DNA of 17,074 nt from Bryobacterales bacterium (GTDB lineage Bacteria > Acidobacteriota > Terriglobia > Bryobacterales > Bryobacteraceae), in the NCBI GenBank assembly GCA_003164075.1, contig PLRZ01000720.1, positions 14,809-31,882 of the forward strand, written 5' to 3'. Below, piece by piece: positions 8,336-14,740 of the stretch. Positions within the stretch are counted from its first letter, which is position 1; each line of letters starts with the position of its first letter. The notes beneath the pieces were generated by a model, which worked only from the letters and a program-made list of their open reading frames with translations, did not search any database and was not told the DNA's origin. A program made the position numbers and the translations under genes.

Positions 8336-11300
8336 TTGGCCCAAAACAAGGCACCGGCGAAGAAAACCGCCGCAAAACATTCCACCAACGCTAAGGCTTC
8401 GAGGGCGCGGCGTTCTTCGTCGGTCGTATTCGACACCATTACGTTAGAAGGTGGCCTCATTTCGTCGGCCATGCTTGCGCGAATCGCCGCGCGAGGCGCC
8501 GCGAATCAGACCGAGGCCGATTACGCGGTCCCCAAAGGGCTTACACTGCGCGACGAGATCGCCAGATATTTCCGAATCGGCGCCGCTCTCTTCAAGGACT
8601 TTGCCGCCAGCCCCACTCCATCCGCCGGTGCGGCATTGTCTCTAATGGACGGGCTACTCAGCCAGGTGTTTGGTTTCACGGACGTCGAAGCGCGTCGTGA
8701 CGAAGGTCAGACCATTGCTCTCGAAGCAAAGAAGGGTCGCGTTCCCGTGGTCATCGTTCCTCCATCTGACGACCTGGACCGCGCGAGCGCCTTCCTCTCC
8801 GCATCTCATGGAACAGAACTCGGCCGCAGGCGATCCGCTGCTTCCTCCTTGCAGGATTGGCTCAATCACACCGATCAGGCTCTCTGGGGCTTTTGCACCA
8901 ACGGAGACCAGGTTCGGCTGATGCGCGACAACGCCAGCCTCACGCGGCCGGCTTTTGTCGAGGTCAACCTCCGCCAGATCTTCGAAAGCGAAAACTTCGC
9001 CGACTTCGCCGCTATTTGGCAACTCTTCCATTCCACACGCTTTGGGGCGCCGGGAACGCCGGTGACGGATTGCGCCCTCGAACGCTGGCATGAGGCCGGT
9101 GCAAGCGAAGGCCTGGTAGCGCGGGACCGCCTCCGTGACGGCGTGGAAACCGCGCTCCTGGCGTTCGGCAATGGATTCCTCGCGCATCCAGAAAACAGCA
9201 GCCTCCGCACGCGTGTCACTGCCGGCGAACTGCCATTACCGGAGTTCTTCGGCCAACTGCTTCGCCTGGTGTACCGGCTCATCTTTCTACTTGTGGCCGA
9301 AGATCGGGGATTACTCCATCCGCCCGGTGCTTCGCCGAGCGCCGCCAAACTTTACGCCGAGGGTTACTCCCTCAGCGCCCTCCGCGACCGCGCCATCCGC
9401 CGAACCGCCTGGGACCAGCACTTCGACCGTTGGGAAGGTCTGCTCATCACCTTCGCCGGACTCGCCCAGGGCCAACCGAAAATCGCACTCCCCGCGCTCG
9501 GTGGACTGTTCGACAACGTCATCCCCGACCTCGAACGAGCGCGCCTTTCGAACCGCGCGCTCATGGAAGCCGTCTACCGCTTGGCCTGGCTCAAAGACGA
9601 CGCGAGCCTGGTCCCCGTTAACTGGCGGGACATGGAAACCGAAGAACTCGGTTCCGTCTACGAAAGTCTCCTCGAACTCACCCCGATCCTGGTGGATGAG
9701 GGACGCGGCATCAGCTTCGCCGAGGGCGACGAAACCAAAGGCAACCAGCGAAAGACCACAGGCAGCTACTACACGCCCGATAGCTTGGTGCAGACGCTTC
9801 TCGATAGCGCCTTGGACCCGGTGCTCGATCGCGTCGAATCCGAGTCCAACGGCAAGGTTCAGGGATTGCTCGGCGTCACCGTCATCGATCCCGCCTGCGG
9901 CTCCGGTCACTTCCTATTGGCGGCGGCGCGCAGAATTGCCGCACGCGTGGCGCGCGCCCGAACCGGCGGCGTCGCCTCGGCCCAGGACTATCGCCATGCT
10001 TTGCGCGATGTGGTCCGTTCCTGCGTCCATGGAGTGGACCGAAATCCTATGGCCGTCGAACTCACCAAGGTGGCGCTGTGGATTGAAACTGTCGAACCCG
10101 GCAAGCCGCTCGGATTCCTAGACGCGAGCATCCTCTGCGGCGATTCGCTCCTCGGTGTCTTTAACCTCGAAGTACTTCGCGAGGGCATCCCGGACGCTGC
10201 TTACAAACCTCTCTCGGGAGATGACAAGGATGCAGCCAAGTATTTCGAGCGCCGCAACAAGGCCGAACGTGATGGACAGGGTACGCTTGACTTCACTGGT
10301 GGCAAGAACTTGCTGCCCGCTGCGCCGCCATTGGCGGCATCGCTACGCGCAGTCCGCAATTTGCCCGAAGACACCACCGGCGAAATCGCTGAAAAGAAGA
10401 AGCGACTCGCCGCCGCGAAGTCCGAGCGTCAACTTTGGAGTTGGCGCGTTGCGGCGGACCTGTACATCGCGGCGTTCCTGCTACCGAAAAAGGACGCTCC
10501 TCGCGAGCCTGGAGCCGCGCTGGTGCCGACGACCGACCATGTTTGGCGGACGCTGTCCGGCGGACAAGTGTATGGGCCATTGGTGGGTGCGGCCCGCGCG
10601 ATGGTTGATAGGGCGCGCGTATTCCACTGGCCGCTCGAATTTCCAGAAGTGATGTCGGTAGGCGGCTTCGATGTGGTGATCGGCAATCCTCCTTGGGAGC
10701 GCATCAAGCTTCAGGAACAGGAGTTTTTTGCGGTACGCGAGGCCGGAATCGCGCTAGCTCCAACCACTGATGCACGCACCAAGATGATTGCCAATCTTAT
10801 GAAAGCTCCAAAAGGAACAAGGGAACGCCGCCTGTTTGAAGAATTCGAAGTGGCAAAGCGCACTGCTGAAGCATCCTCGATCTTTGCGCGAGAGGCCGGC
10901 CGCTTTCTGCTGACCGGACGGGGAGACGTCAACACTTATGCGCTATTTGCTGAACTCTTCGGGAGCATCCTCAACCAATCGGGACGGGCTGGAGCAATTG
11001 TTCCGACCGGGATCGCAACCGATGCCACGACCGCTCCGTACTTTGAGTCGATCTTGCGGGAACGTAGAATCATAAGCCTGCACGACTTTCAGACCGGCCT
11101 TGGATATTTCGACAGGATCGGACATGCACGATTCAAGTTTTCGCTCCTAACTACCGGAGGTCGAAACTCTGGCCCGATTGACATTCCTTTTAGCTTTTTT
11201 TCTCGGACACAAGCCGACTTCAGGGACAAACAACGGCACTTCACTCTGAGCGCCGACGACATTGCGTGCATCCATCCAAATATCCGAACCGTACCCATAT

Positions 11301-12430
11301 TCCGCTCACGGTATGATGCCGAACTGACAGCGAAGATTTACTCGCGAGTTCCGGTTCTGATTGACGAGCGCCGAAGCGATGTCGGAAATCCCTGGGGCGT
11401 GTCCCTAAAAACGATGTTTCACATGTCGAACGACTCCCACCTCTTCCGCTCGTCCGAGTGGCTTGAAGCGCAAGGCTTCCGATCTTCGGGAGGCAGGTAC
11501 ACCAACGGAAGAGAGCAATTCGATCGACTATTTGAGGGGCGACTTGGGCACCAATACAACCACCGCTTCGCTTCGCAGGCAAATGGCATCTTGGTCGAAA
11601 CACGTGCTGAAGAGCTTCAGTCATCGTCCTTTGTTGTTACTGGCCAGCACTACGCGCCAACAGCGGAATCGAACAAGTGGCTTTCACGGCACCGTAATAG
11701 TTGCGCGTCCGGTCTACTAGGGTTTCGACGCGTAGCGCGGTCCGATGACGAGCGAACCGTTATTGCGTCGATTATTCCTTATGGTGCGACGTCATACGGA
11801 TGGATACTCGCCGTCGGGCCTGGGCCGATAGATCTCTGCATGCTGTGCGCTCTGTTCAACAGCGTGGTTTTTGATTATTGCCTCAGAAACTCGTTAAACC
11901 AACCAAGCATACCCCAGGAAACGATGAAACAAGTCGCGGCACCTCCACCATCGGCGTTGAGCGCCCATGCGCGGACGAGGATAGTTTGCAATGTGGTTGA
12001 GCTCACCTGCACCGCTTGGGACCTACAAGTCTTTCTTGACGACGTCTGGCACAACGCCGACCCGACGCTTCGTGCTGCGATCGAACGGCAGTGGCACGAA
12101 AATCGCGACAAGACTGGAGGACACGTCTATGACACCTCTGCCTGGTACTCTCGCCCCCAGGAGTGGTGTCCGCTTCCGCCGTTCAAGTGGCACGAAGACC
12201 GCCGCGCCGTGCTGCGTGCCGAACTCGACGCCTCGTATGCTCGCGCCTACGGTCTAACGCGCGACGAACTCCGCTACATCCTCGACCCGGCCGACGTGAT
12301 GGGCGAGGACTATCCCTCGGAAACCTTCCGCGTGCTCAAGAACAACGAGATGAAGAAGTTCGGCGAATACCGGACCCGCCGCTTGGTACTGGAAGCCTGG
12401 AACCGAATGGAAGCCGGCGACTTGAAATGA
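8336..12430 (+). CDS. PglX/DrmMI-like N6-adenine DNA methyltransferase (Eco57I-type)
   Basis: A 1364-residue S-adenosylmethionine-dependent methyltransferase that should methylate the exocyclic amine of adenine. GSYYTP at 476-481 precedes motif I DPACGSGHF at 518-526, followed by GVDRNPMAVELTK. Catalytic motif IV NPPW is at 784-787. The 260-residue gap between motifs I and IV is usual for PglX/Eco57I-type enzymes. The part after NPPW, to about residue 1230, should recognise the target site. It is less GC-rich than its flanks: hand counts give 45, 53 and 50 percent GC for the 60-bp blocks at 11161, 11761 and 11881, against 68 and 65 percent at 9121 and 12241. The proposed start is TTG 8336, right after the previous stop, with a G-run at 8323-8328 as a weak ribosome site; this adds a Lys/Arg-rich tail (first ~27 residues). 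ATG 8471 is the alternative. No nuclease motif is visible, so it is a modifying subunit rather than a type IIG fusion, as far as can be judged. Confidence 0.9.
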   Translation: MAQNKAPAKKTAAKHSTNAKASRARRSSSVVFDTITLEGGLISSAMLARIAARGAANQTEADYAVPKGLTLRDEIARYFRIGAALFKDFAASPTPSAGAALSLMDGLLSQVFGFTDVEARRDEGQTIALEAKKGRVPVVIVPPSDDLDRASAFLSASHGTELGRRRSAASSLQDWLNHTDQALWGFCTNGDQVRLMRDNASLTRPAFVEVNLRQIFESENFADFAAIWQLFHSTRFGAPGTPVTDCALERWHEAGASEGLVARDRLRDGVETALLAFGNGFLAHPENSSLRTRVTAGELPLPEFFGQLLRLVYRLIFLLVAEDRGLLHPPGASPSAAKLYAEGYSLSALRDRAIRRTAWDQHFDRWEGLLITFAGLAQGQPKIALPALGGLFDNVIPDLERARLSNRALMEAVYRLAWLKDDASLVPVNWRDMETEELGSVYESLLELTPILVDEGRGISFAEGDETKGNQRKTTGSYYTPDSLVQTLLDSALDPVLDRVESESNGKVQGLLGVTVIDPACGSGHFLLAAARRIAARVARARTGGVASAQDYRHALRDVVRSCVHGVDRNPMAVELTKVALWIETVEPGKPLGFLDASILCGDSLLGVFNLEVLREGIPDAAYKPLSGDDKDAAKYFERRNKAERDGQGTLDFTGGKNLLPAAPPLAASLRAVRNLPEDTTGEIAEKKKRLAAAKSERQLWSWRVAADLYIAAFLLPKKDAPREPGAALVPTTDHVWRTLSGGQVYGPLVGAARAMVDRARVFHWPLEFPEVMSVGGFDVVIGNPPWERIKLQEQEFFAVREAGIALAPTTDARTKMIANLMKAPKGTRERRLFEEFEVAKRTAEASSIFAREAGRFLLTGRGDVNTYALFAELFGSILNQSGRAGAIVPTGIATDATTAPYFESILRERRIISLHDFQTGLGYFDRIGHARFKFSLLTTGGRNSGPIDIPFSFFSRTQADFRDKQRHFTLSADDIACIHPNIRTVPIFRSRYDAELTAKIYSRVPVLIDERRSDVGNPWGVSLKTMFHMSNDSHLFRSSEWLEAQGFRSSGGRYTNGREQFDRLFEGRLGHQYNHRFASQANGILVETRAEELQSSSFVVTGQHYAPTAESNKWLSRHRNSCASGLLGFRRVARSDDERTVIASIIPYGATSYGWILAVGPGPIDLCMLCALFNSVVFDYCLRNSLNQPSIPQETMKQVAAPPPSALSAHARTRIVCNVVELTCTAWDLQVFLDDVWHNADPTLRAAIERQWHENRDKTGGHVYDTSAWYSRPQEWCPLPPFKWHEDRRAVLRAELDASYARAYGLTRDELRYILDPADVMGEDYPSETFRVLKNNEMKKFGEYRTRRLVLEAWNRMEAGDLK

Positions 12431-13227
12431 TCGAGAATCCCCCATCCTTCGTCGTTCGCACCGAACTCCACAAGGCCGCCTTCGACAATGGCTTTCGCAT
12501 CGACTTGGGGCTGGACTCCGGTTGGCTTCACTTCCGCTCCACCACCGCGCAGGGCGATATCTGGCTGGGCGCGGGCTCGAAGGACGGTCCATGGCTACTG
12601 GCGGTCGGCCTTGCAGCCGTCGCCACTGAACTCGGAATTCCGCCAGCCACGCCTCCGACCGCGGCCGTGAACGCACCGGCCGGAACCGTGTATTCGTTCG
12701 ACGCCATCGACGAACTCCACGACGCCCTCGACCGGACCTACCGCCTCGGCGTCAGCCTGCCTGACGCCCCGCTGAAGGAGTTCCTTGCAAAGACCAATTC
12801 CATCCCGCGCACCACGGAAGCCGAGCGGCTAGTGGTGCAGCGCGTCGGCCAGGACGTTTTCCGCAAAGCGCTCATGGAGTATTGGAAGGGCCGCTGCCCG
12901 CTGACCGGAATCACCGACCCAGCCCTTCTCCGCGCCTCGCACATCGTGCCGTGGGCCGAATGCGAAACCGACGCCCTGCGCCTCGACGTCCACAACGGCC
13001 TCCTACTCTCCGCCCTCTGGGACGCCGCCTTCGACGCCGGGCTCGTCAGCTTCGACGATGAAGGCCGGATACTGCGCTCACCAGCGCTAACGCCCGCTGC
13101 CGCCGACCAATTGAGTATCCAACCGACCGTTCAACTGAACCTAACCGACGCCCACCGCGCTCACCTCGCCCGGCACAGGGTACGGAATGGGTTTCCGACA
13201 ACGCCGAATAAGGAGGCTCATGCTTAA
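12427..13227 (+). CDS. HNH endonuclease (HNH_2 family), putative restriction nuclease of the operon
   Basis: A 266-residue protein with a C-terminal HNH_2-type nuclease domain. Key elements are RCPLTG (Cys157), ASHIVPW (His172), the HNGLLLS segment (H189, N190) and DAAFDAGL (199-206). This is the usual order of this single-domain DNA nuclease, with the invariant His, Asn and Asp present. Only one Cys is near the active site, so a structural zinc is not expected, as is common in this family. The N-terminal half (about 1-125) has no motif I know; it is beta-rich near 20-65 and could bind the other subunits or DNA. ATG 12427 overlaps the methylase stop (ATGA), so it is co-translated with the methylase. 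A longer upstream frame exists but duplicates methylase coding sequence, so the ATGA start is preferred. It is the only intact nuclease in the operon and so the best candidate for the cutting activity. Confidence 0.88.
   Translation: MIENPPSFVVRTELHKAAFDNGFRIDLGLDSGWLHFRSTTAQGDIWLGAGSKDGPWLLAVGLAAVATELGIPPATPPTAAVNAPAGTVYSFDAIDELHDALDRTYRLGVSLPDAPLKEFLAKTNSIPRTTEAERLVVQRVGQDVFRKALMEYWKGRCPLTGITDPALLRASHIVPWAECETDALRLDVHNGLLLSALWDAAFDAGLVSFDDEGRILRSPALTPAAADQLSIQPTVQLNLTDAHRAHLARHRVRNGFPTTPNKEAHA
13209..13215 (+). promoter_or_regulatory. Strong ribosome binding site for the truncated fifth gene
   Basis: AAGGAGG lies 4 nt before ATG 13220 and inside the 3' end of the HNH gene. It is the strongest Shine-Dalgarno match in the operon and supports a real fifth gene starting there. 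Confidence 0.6.
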
Positions 13228-13327
13228 GCTCACCGCGCTCGCCGTTGGCCACGGCGACGCCACATTGCTCCAATGGTTTCAGGATCCGGGCAAGCCATTC
13301 CCCGATGGTCCACTTAATGGTGCATGA
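13220..13327 (+). pseudogene. 5' remnant of a metallo-beta-lactamase-fold gene, broken after about 20 codons
   Basis: The frame starts at ATG 13220, overlaps the end of the HNH gene by 8 bp, and has a perfect AAGGAGG site. It encodes 35 residues. The first 18, beginning MLKLTALAVGHGDATLL, match the opening beta-strand of ComEC-like metallo-beta-lactamase proteins ('VGxGDxxLL'). After that the sequence loses resemblance and stops at TGA 13325. An intact protein of this type has several hundred residues and metal-binding HxHxDH motifs, none of which follow in any frame here. I infer that a fifth operon gene was cut by recombination near the tRNA attachment site at 13492. A genuine small protein is possible but less likely. 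Confidence 0.55.
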
Positions 13328-13491
13328 AGTCATTTCTAGGGTTCAGGACGAGGGTTTTAACGCGCGGATGGCCGACGGTCCGCAACTCTCTCTGCAACTG
13401 CGCCCAAAAACGGTGGGCAAAGAAATGGGCAAAGTAGCCGTCTCGCGGGGAGGGCCTTCCGTGTTTTTAGCTTGGAAGTTATAGAAAAGAT
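13328..13491. other. Non-coding junction between the broken operon and the attachment site
   Basis: About 165 bp with no convincing gene. One open frame crosses it but has no recognisable content. A short direct repeat, GGGCAAA, occurs twice around 13417-13431. The sequence may be a decayed piece of an earlier insertion or the original flank of the tRNA gene; I cannot tell which. Confidence 0.4.
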
Positions 13492-13540
<49 letters not shown>

Positions 13541-13577
13541 GCCGCTTGTAGCCGCCTCGCATTGCAAACACAACTAC

Positions 13578-13589
13578 TTGCGCGCGCAA
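13578..13589. repeat. 12-bp perfect palindrome TTGCGCGCGCAA
   Basis: A perfect palindrome 38 bp inside the element end. A weaker inverted pair, CGCATT 13558-13563 and AATGCG 13590-13595, brackets it. The position next to the attachment core would suit binding of an excisionase or integrase, but this is inference. Confidence 0.45.
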
Positions 13590-13610
13590 AATGCGGATTA
13601 TCGCGTTAAT

Positions 13611-13630
13611 TGGGGGGACTCTGGGGGGAC
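13611..13630. repeat. Two 9-bp direct repeats TGGGGGGAC, 11-bp period (candidate integrase arm sites)
   Basis: TGGGGGGAC occurs at 13611-13619 and 13622-13630, so the copies are phased by one helical turn. Short direct repeats some 70-90 bp inside the element next to the core are typical arm-type sites of lambda-like tyrosine integrases. A CCGCATTTT motif also occurs inverted around it (minus strand 13588-13596, plus strand 13679-13687). Confidence 0.45.
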
Positions 13631-13650
13631 CCTTGTCTCCGCTGCGCGCC

Positions 13651-13667
13651 TGATCGTCTCACGATCG
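13651..13667 (-). terminator. Hairpin directly after the minus-strand gene, possible terminator
   Basis: GATCGT, a 3-nt loop and ACGATC (13652-13666) form a 6-bp stem that a T-G pair extends by one. It starts 7 bp beyond the stop codon of the minus-strand gene. No T-run follows on that strand, so intrinsic termination is uncertain. Confidence 0.35.
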
Positions 13668-13673
13668 CGCCGG

Positions 13674-14171
13674 CTAACCCGCATTTTCGCAGCTTTCATC
13701 ACCGCCCATCTGCTCAGTAGCCTCAATCGCGTTGAGCGCCCGCTTGAGATCGTCGCGCAGAAACCGGCAGATCGCCTTGTTGGCGGCCACGTCCGGCTTC
13801 TCCATTTCCGGCATAGCCAGCGCCTCCTCGATCATCTCCAGGAAGCTGAGCAAGACTTGGTAGCAGGTCTCGACCGAGCCATCCGGGAATTCGCGGCCAC
13901 GGTCCGCTTGGGCGGGAAAGGGCTTCACGTGGGCGTACTTCTCGCTTGGCTTCCATGGCGAGGATAGCCGCAGCATTTCATCGGCTATGGCCTTATGTGC
14001 CCATCCCGCACCTTGACCCCACCCGGCCAGGTAGATCTTGCGATCTCGATCCAGCAGGGGGTTCGCGCCCGCTTCCACAATCTTGCCCTGGTTAATGTCC
14101 CACTGCAATTCGCCGGCGGCGGTGATGTGCTCCAGTCGCTGGAGAGGATTGAGTTTCTTGGTTTTCCGCAT
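13674..14171 (-). CDS. Hypothetical protein of 165 residues, function unknown
   Basis: I do not recognise this protein. It is soluble and mostly helical by composition, with a basic start (MRKTKKLNPLQRLEHI), a central GWGQGAGWAHKAIADEMLRL segment and an acidic, helix-rich C-terminal half from about residue 100. It has no signal peptide, membrane segment or known catalytic motif. I accept it as a gene because its composition is protein-like throughout and a TATAAT hexamer (14186-14191, minus strand) lies just upstream of ATG 14171; the leader would be under 10 nt with no Shine-Dalgarno site. It is transcribed away from the Cys-rich and PLD genes and toward the attachment site. A frame on the other strand covers part of it but begins in the tRNA complement, so it is spurious. 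It may be a cargo or regulatory gene of the element. Confidence 0.6.
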   Translation of the reverse strand: MRKTKKLNPLQRLEHITAAGELQWDINQGKIVEAGANPLLDRDRKIYLAGWGQGAGWAHKAIADEMLRLSSPWKPSEKYAHVKPFPAQADRGREFPDGSVETCYQVLLSFLEMIEEALAMPEMEKPDVAANKAICRFLRDDLKRALNAIEATEQMGGDESCENAG

Positions 14172-14185
14172 GGTGTCTCGGTTCT

Positions 14186-14191
14186 ATTATA
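14186..14191 (-). promoter_or_regulatory. Perfect -10 box TATAAT for the minus-strand gene
   Basis: TATAAT read on the minus strand, 14 bp before ATG 14171. The -35 region at 17-18 bp is poor. The predicted transcript would begin within about 10 nt of the start codon. Confidence 0.4.
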
Positions 14192-14334
14192 GGCGAACAA
14201 AAGACGAATATGCTCACCCGGCTCCGATGGACGTTGCCACGGGGCGTTCACTTGCTGTCAGTGGGGCGAAAGCCGATTTCCGCAGGCCTGGAGCCAGACG
14301 GCCACGTCCCGATGGTCTTCTACCCGGAGCGGAA

Positions 14335-14340
14335 TATAAT
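14335..14340 (+). promoter_or_regulatory. Perfect -10 box TATAAT ahead of the Cys-rich gene
   Basis: TATAAT lies 73 bp before ATG 14414 in the divergent intergenic region 14172-14413. No good -35 hexamer is found at 16-18 bp, so this is a candidate only. Confidence 0.35.
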
Positions 14341-14413
14341 CGGGACGGGAACTCCCTCCGGTGATGGCGTCACGGGCGGGCCGTTCGAGATGGAGATAGG
14401 CAAGGAGGAACTG

Positions 14414-14698
14414 ATGCCGTGGAGCCATGACGACTGCCGAGATTGCGGGGAGTACGCGGGCGAACTGTTCATGCTCCGGCCCAAGCTCTGGAAGAGCTTG
14501 GGGCTGATGCCCACTGACTGCATTTGTCTGGCATGCCTTTCGAAAAGGCTGGGCAGACCGTTCACGGTTTCTGACTTCACGAAGCGGCCGTTTTGCAACG
14601 GCGCGATCAGGGGGGTCCTCGCTGCGAACGAAGCGTTGGCAGCCAGGACGGCTGCGGTACGGAGTCCCCGAAAGGCGAACCGTGCTGATCGCGTCTGA
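14414..14698 (+). CDS. Small Cys-rich (probable zinc-binding) protein, 94 residues
   Basis: A short protein of unknown role. Cysteines sit at positions 8 and 11 (CRDC) and at 36, 38 and 41 (CICLAC), followed by LSKRLGRPFTVSDF and a last Cys61. Two Cys pairs flanking a Trp-containing helix, then an 'RLGRxxxxxDF' segment, resemble small zinc-ribbon proteins common in phages and genomic islands, where they are usually uncharacterised. The start is decided by AAGGAGG at 14402-14408, 5 nt before ATG 14414. The frame is open further upstream to 14210, but that part is low in protein character and contains a TATAAT box. The C-terminus is basic (RSPRKANRADRV), which could mean contact with nucleic acid. 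The PLD gene begins 42 bp downstream. Confidence 0.6.
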   Translation: MPWSHDDCRDCGEYAGELFMLRPKLWKSLGLMPTDCICLACLSKRLGRPFTVSDFTKRPFCNGAIRGVLAANEALAARTAAVRSPRKANRADRV

Positions 14699-14725
14699 GG
14701 TGACCTGCCGTCGACCGCCGGTTGT

Positions 14726-14731
14726 TACACT
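14726..14731 (+). promoter_or_regulatory. Candidate -10 box TACACT for the PLD gene, near-leaderless
   Basis: TACACT ends 9 bp before ATG 14741. With the usual 6-7 bp to the transcription start, the mRNA would begin within a few nucleotides of the start codon, and no Shine-Dalgarno site is present. No clear -35 box is seen. Confidence 0.3.
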
Positions 14732-14740
14732 GAATCCCAA

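Noticed and set aside
9135..10121. 328-codon plus-strand frame within the methylase gene
   Set aside because: It lies in another frame across methylase motif I; Pro/Ser/Arg-rich composition marks it as a shadow.
12163..12426. Longer upstream start for the HNH protein
   Set aside because: It would double-code the methylase C-terminus with Arg/Pro-rich residues; the ATGA overlap at 12427 matches the coupling seen at the first junction of the operon.
402..13227. BREX system
   Set aside because: A PglX-like methylase is present, but no PglZ phosphatase, BrxC ATPase or BrxA/BrxB is found.
14258..14740. 160-codon minus-strand frame opposite the Cys-rich gene
   Set aside because: No ribosome site or recognisable motif; the plus-strand gene has AAGGAGG and a Cys pattern.
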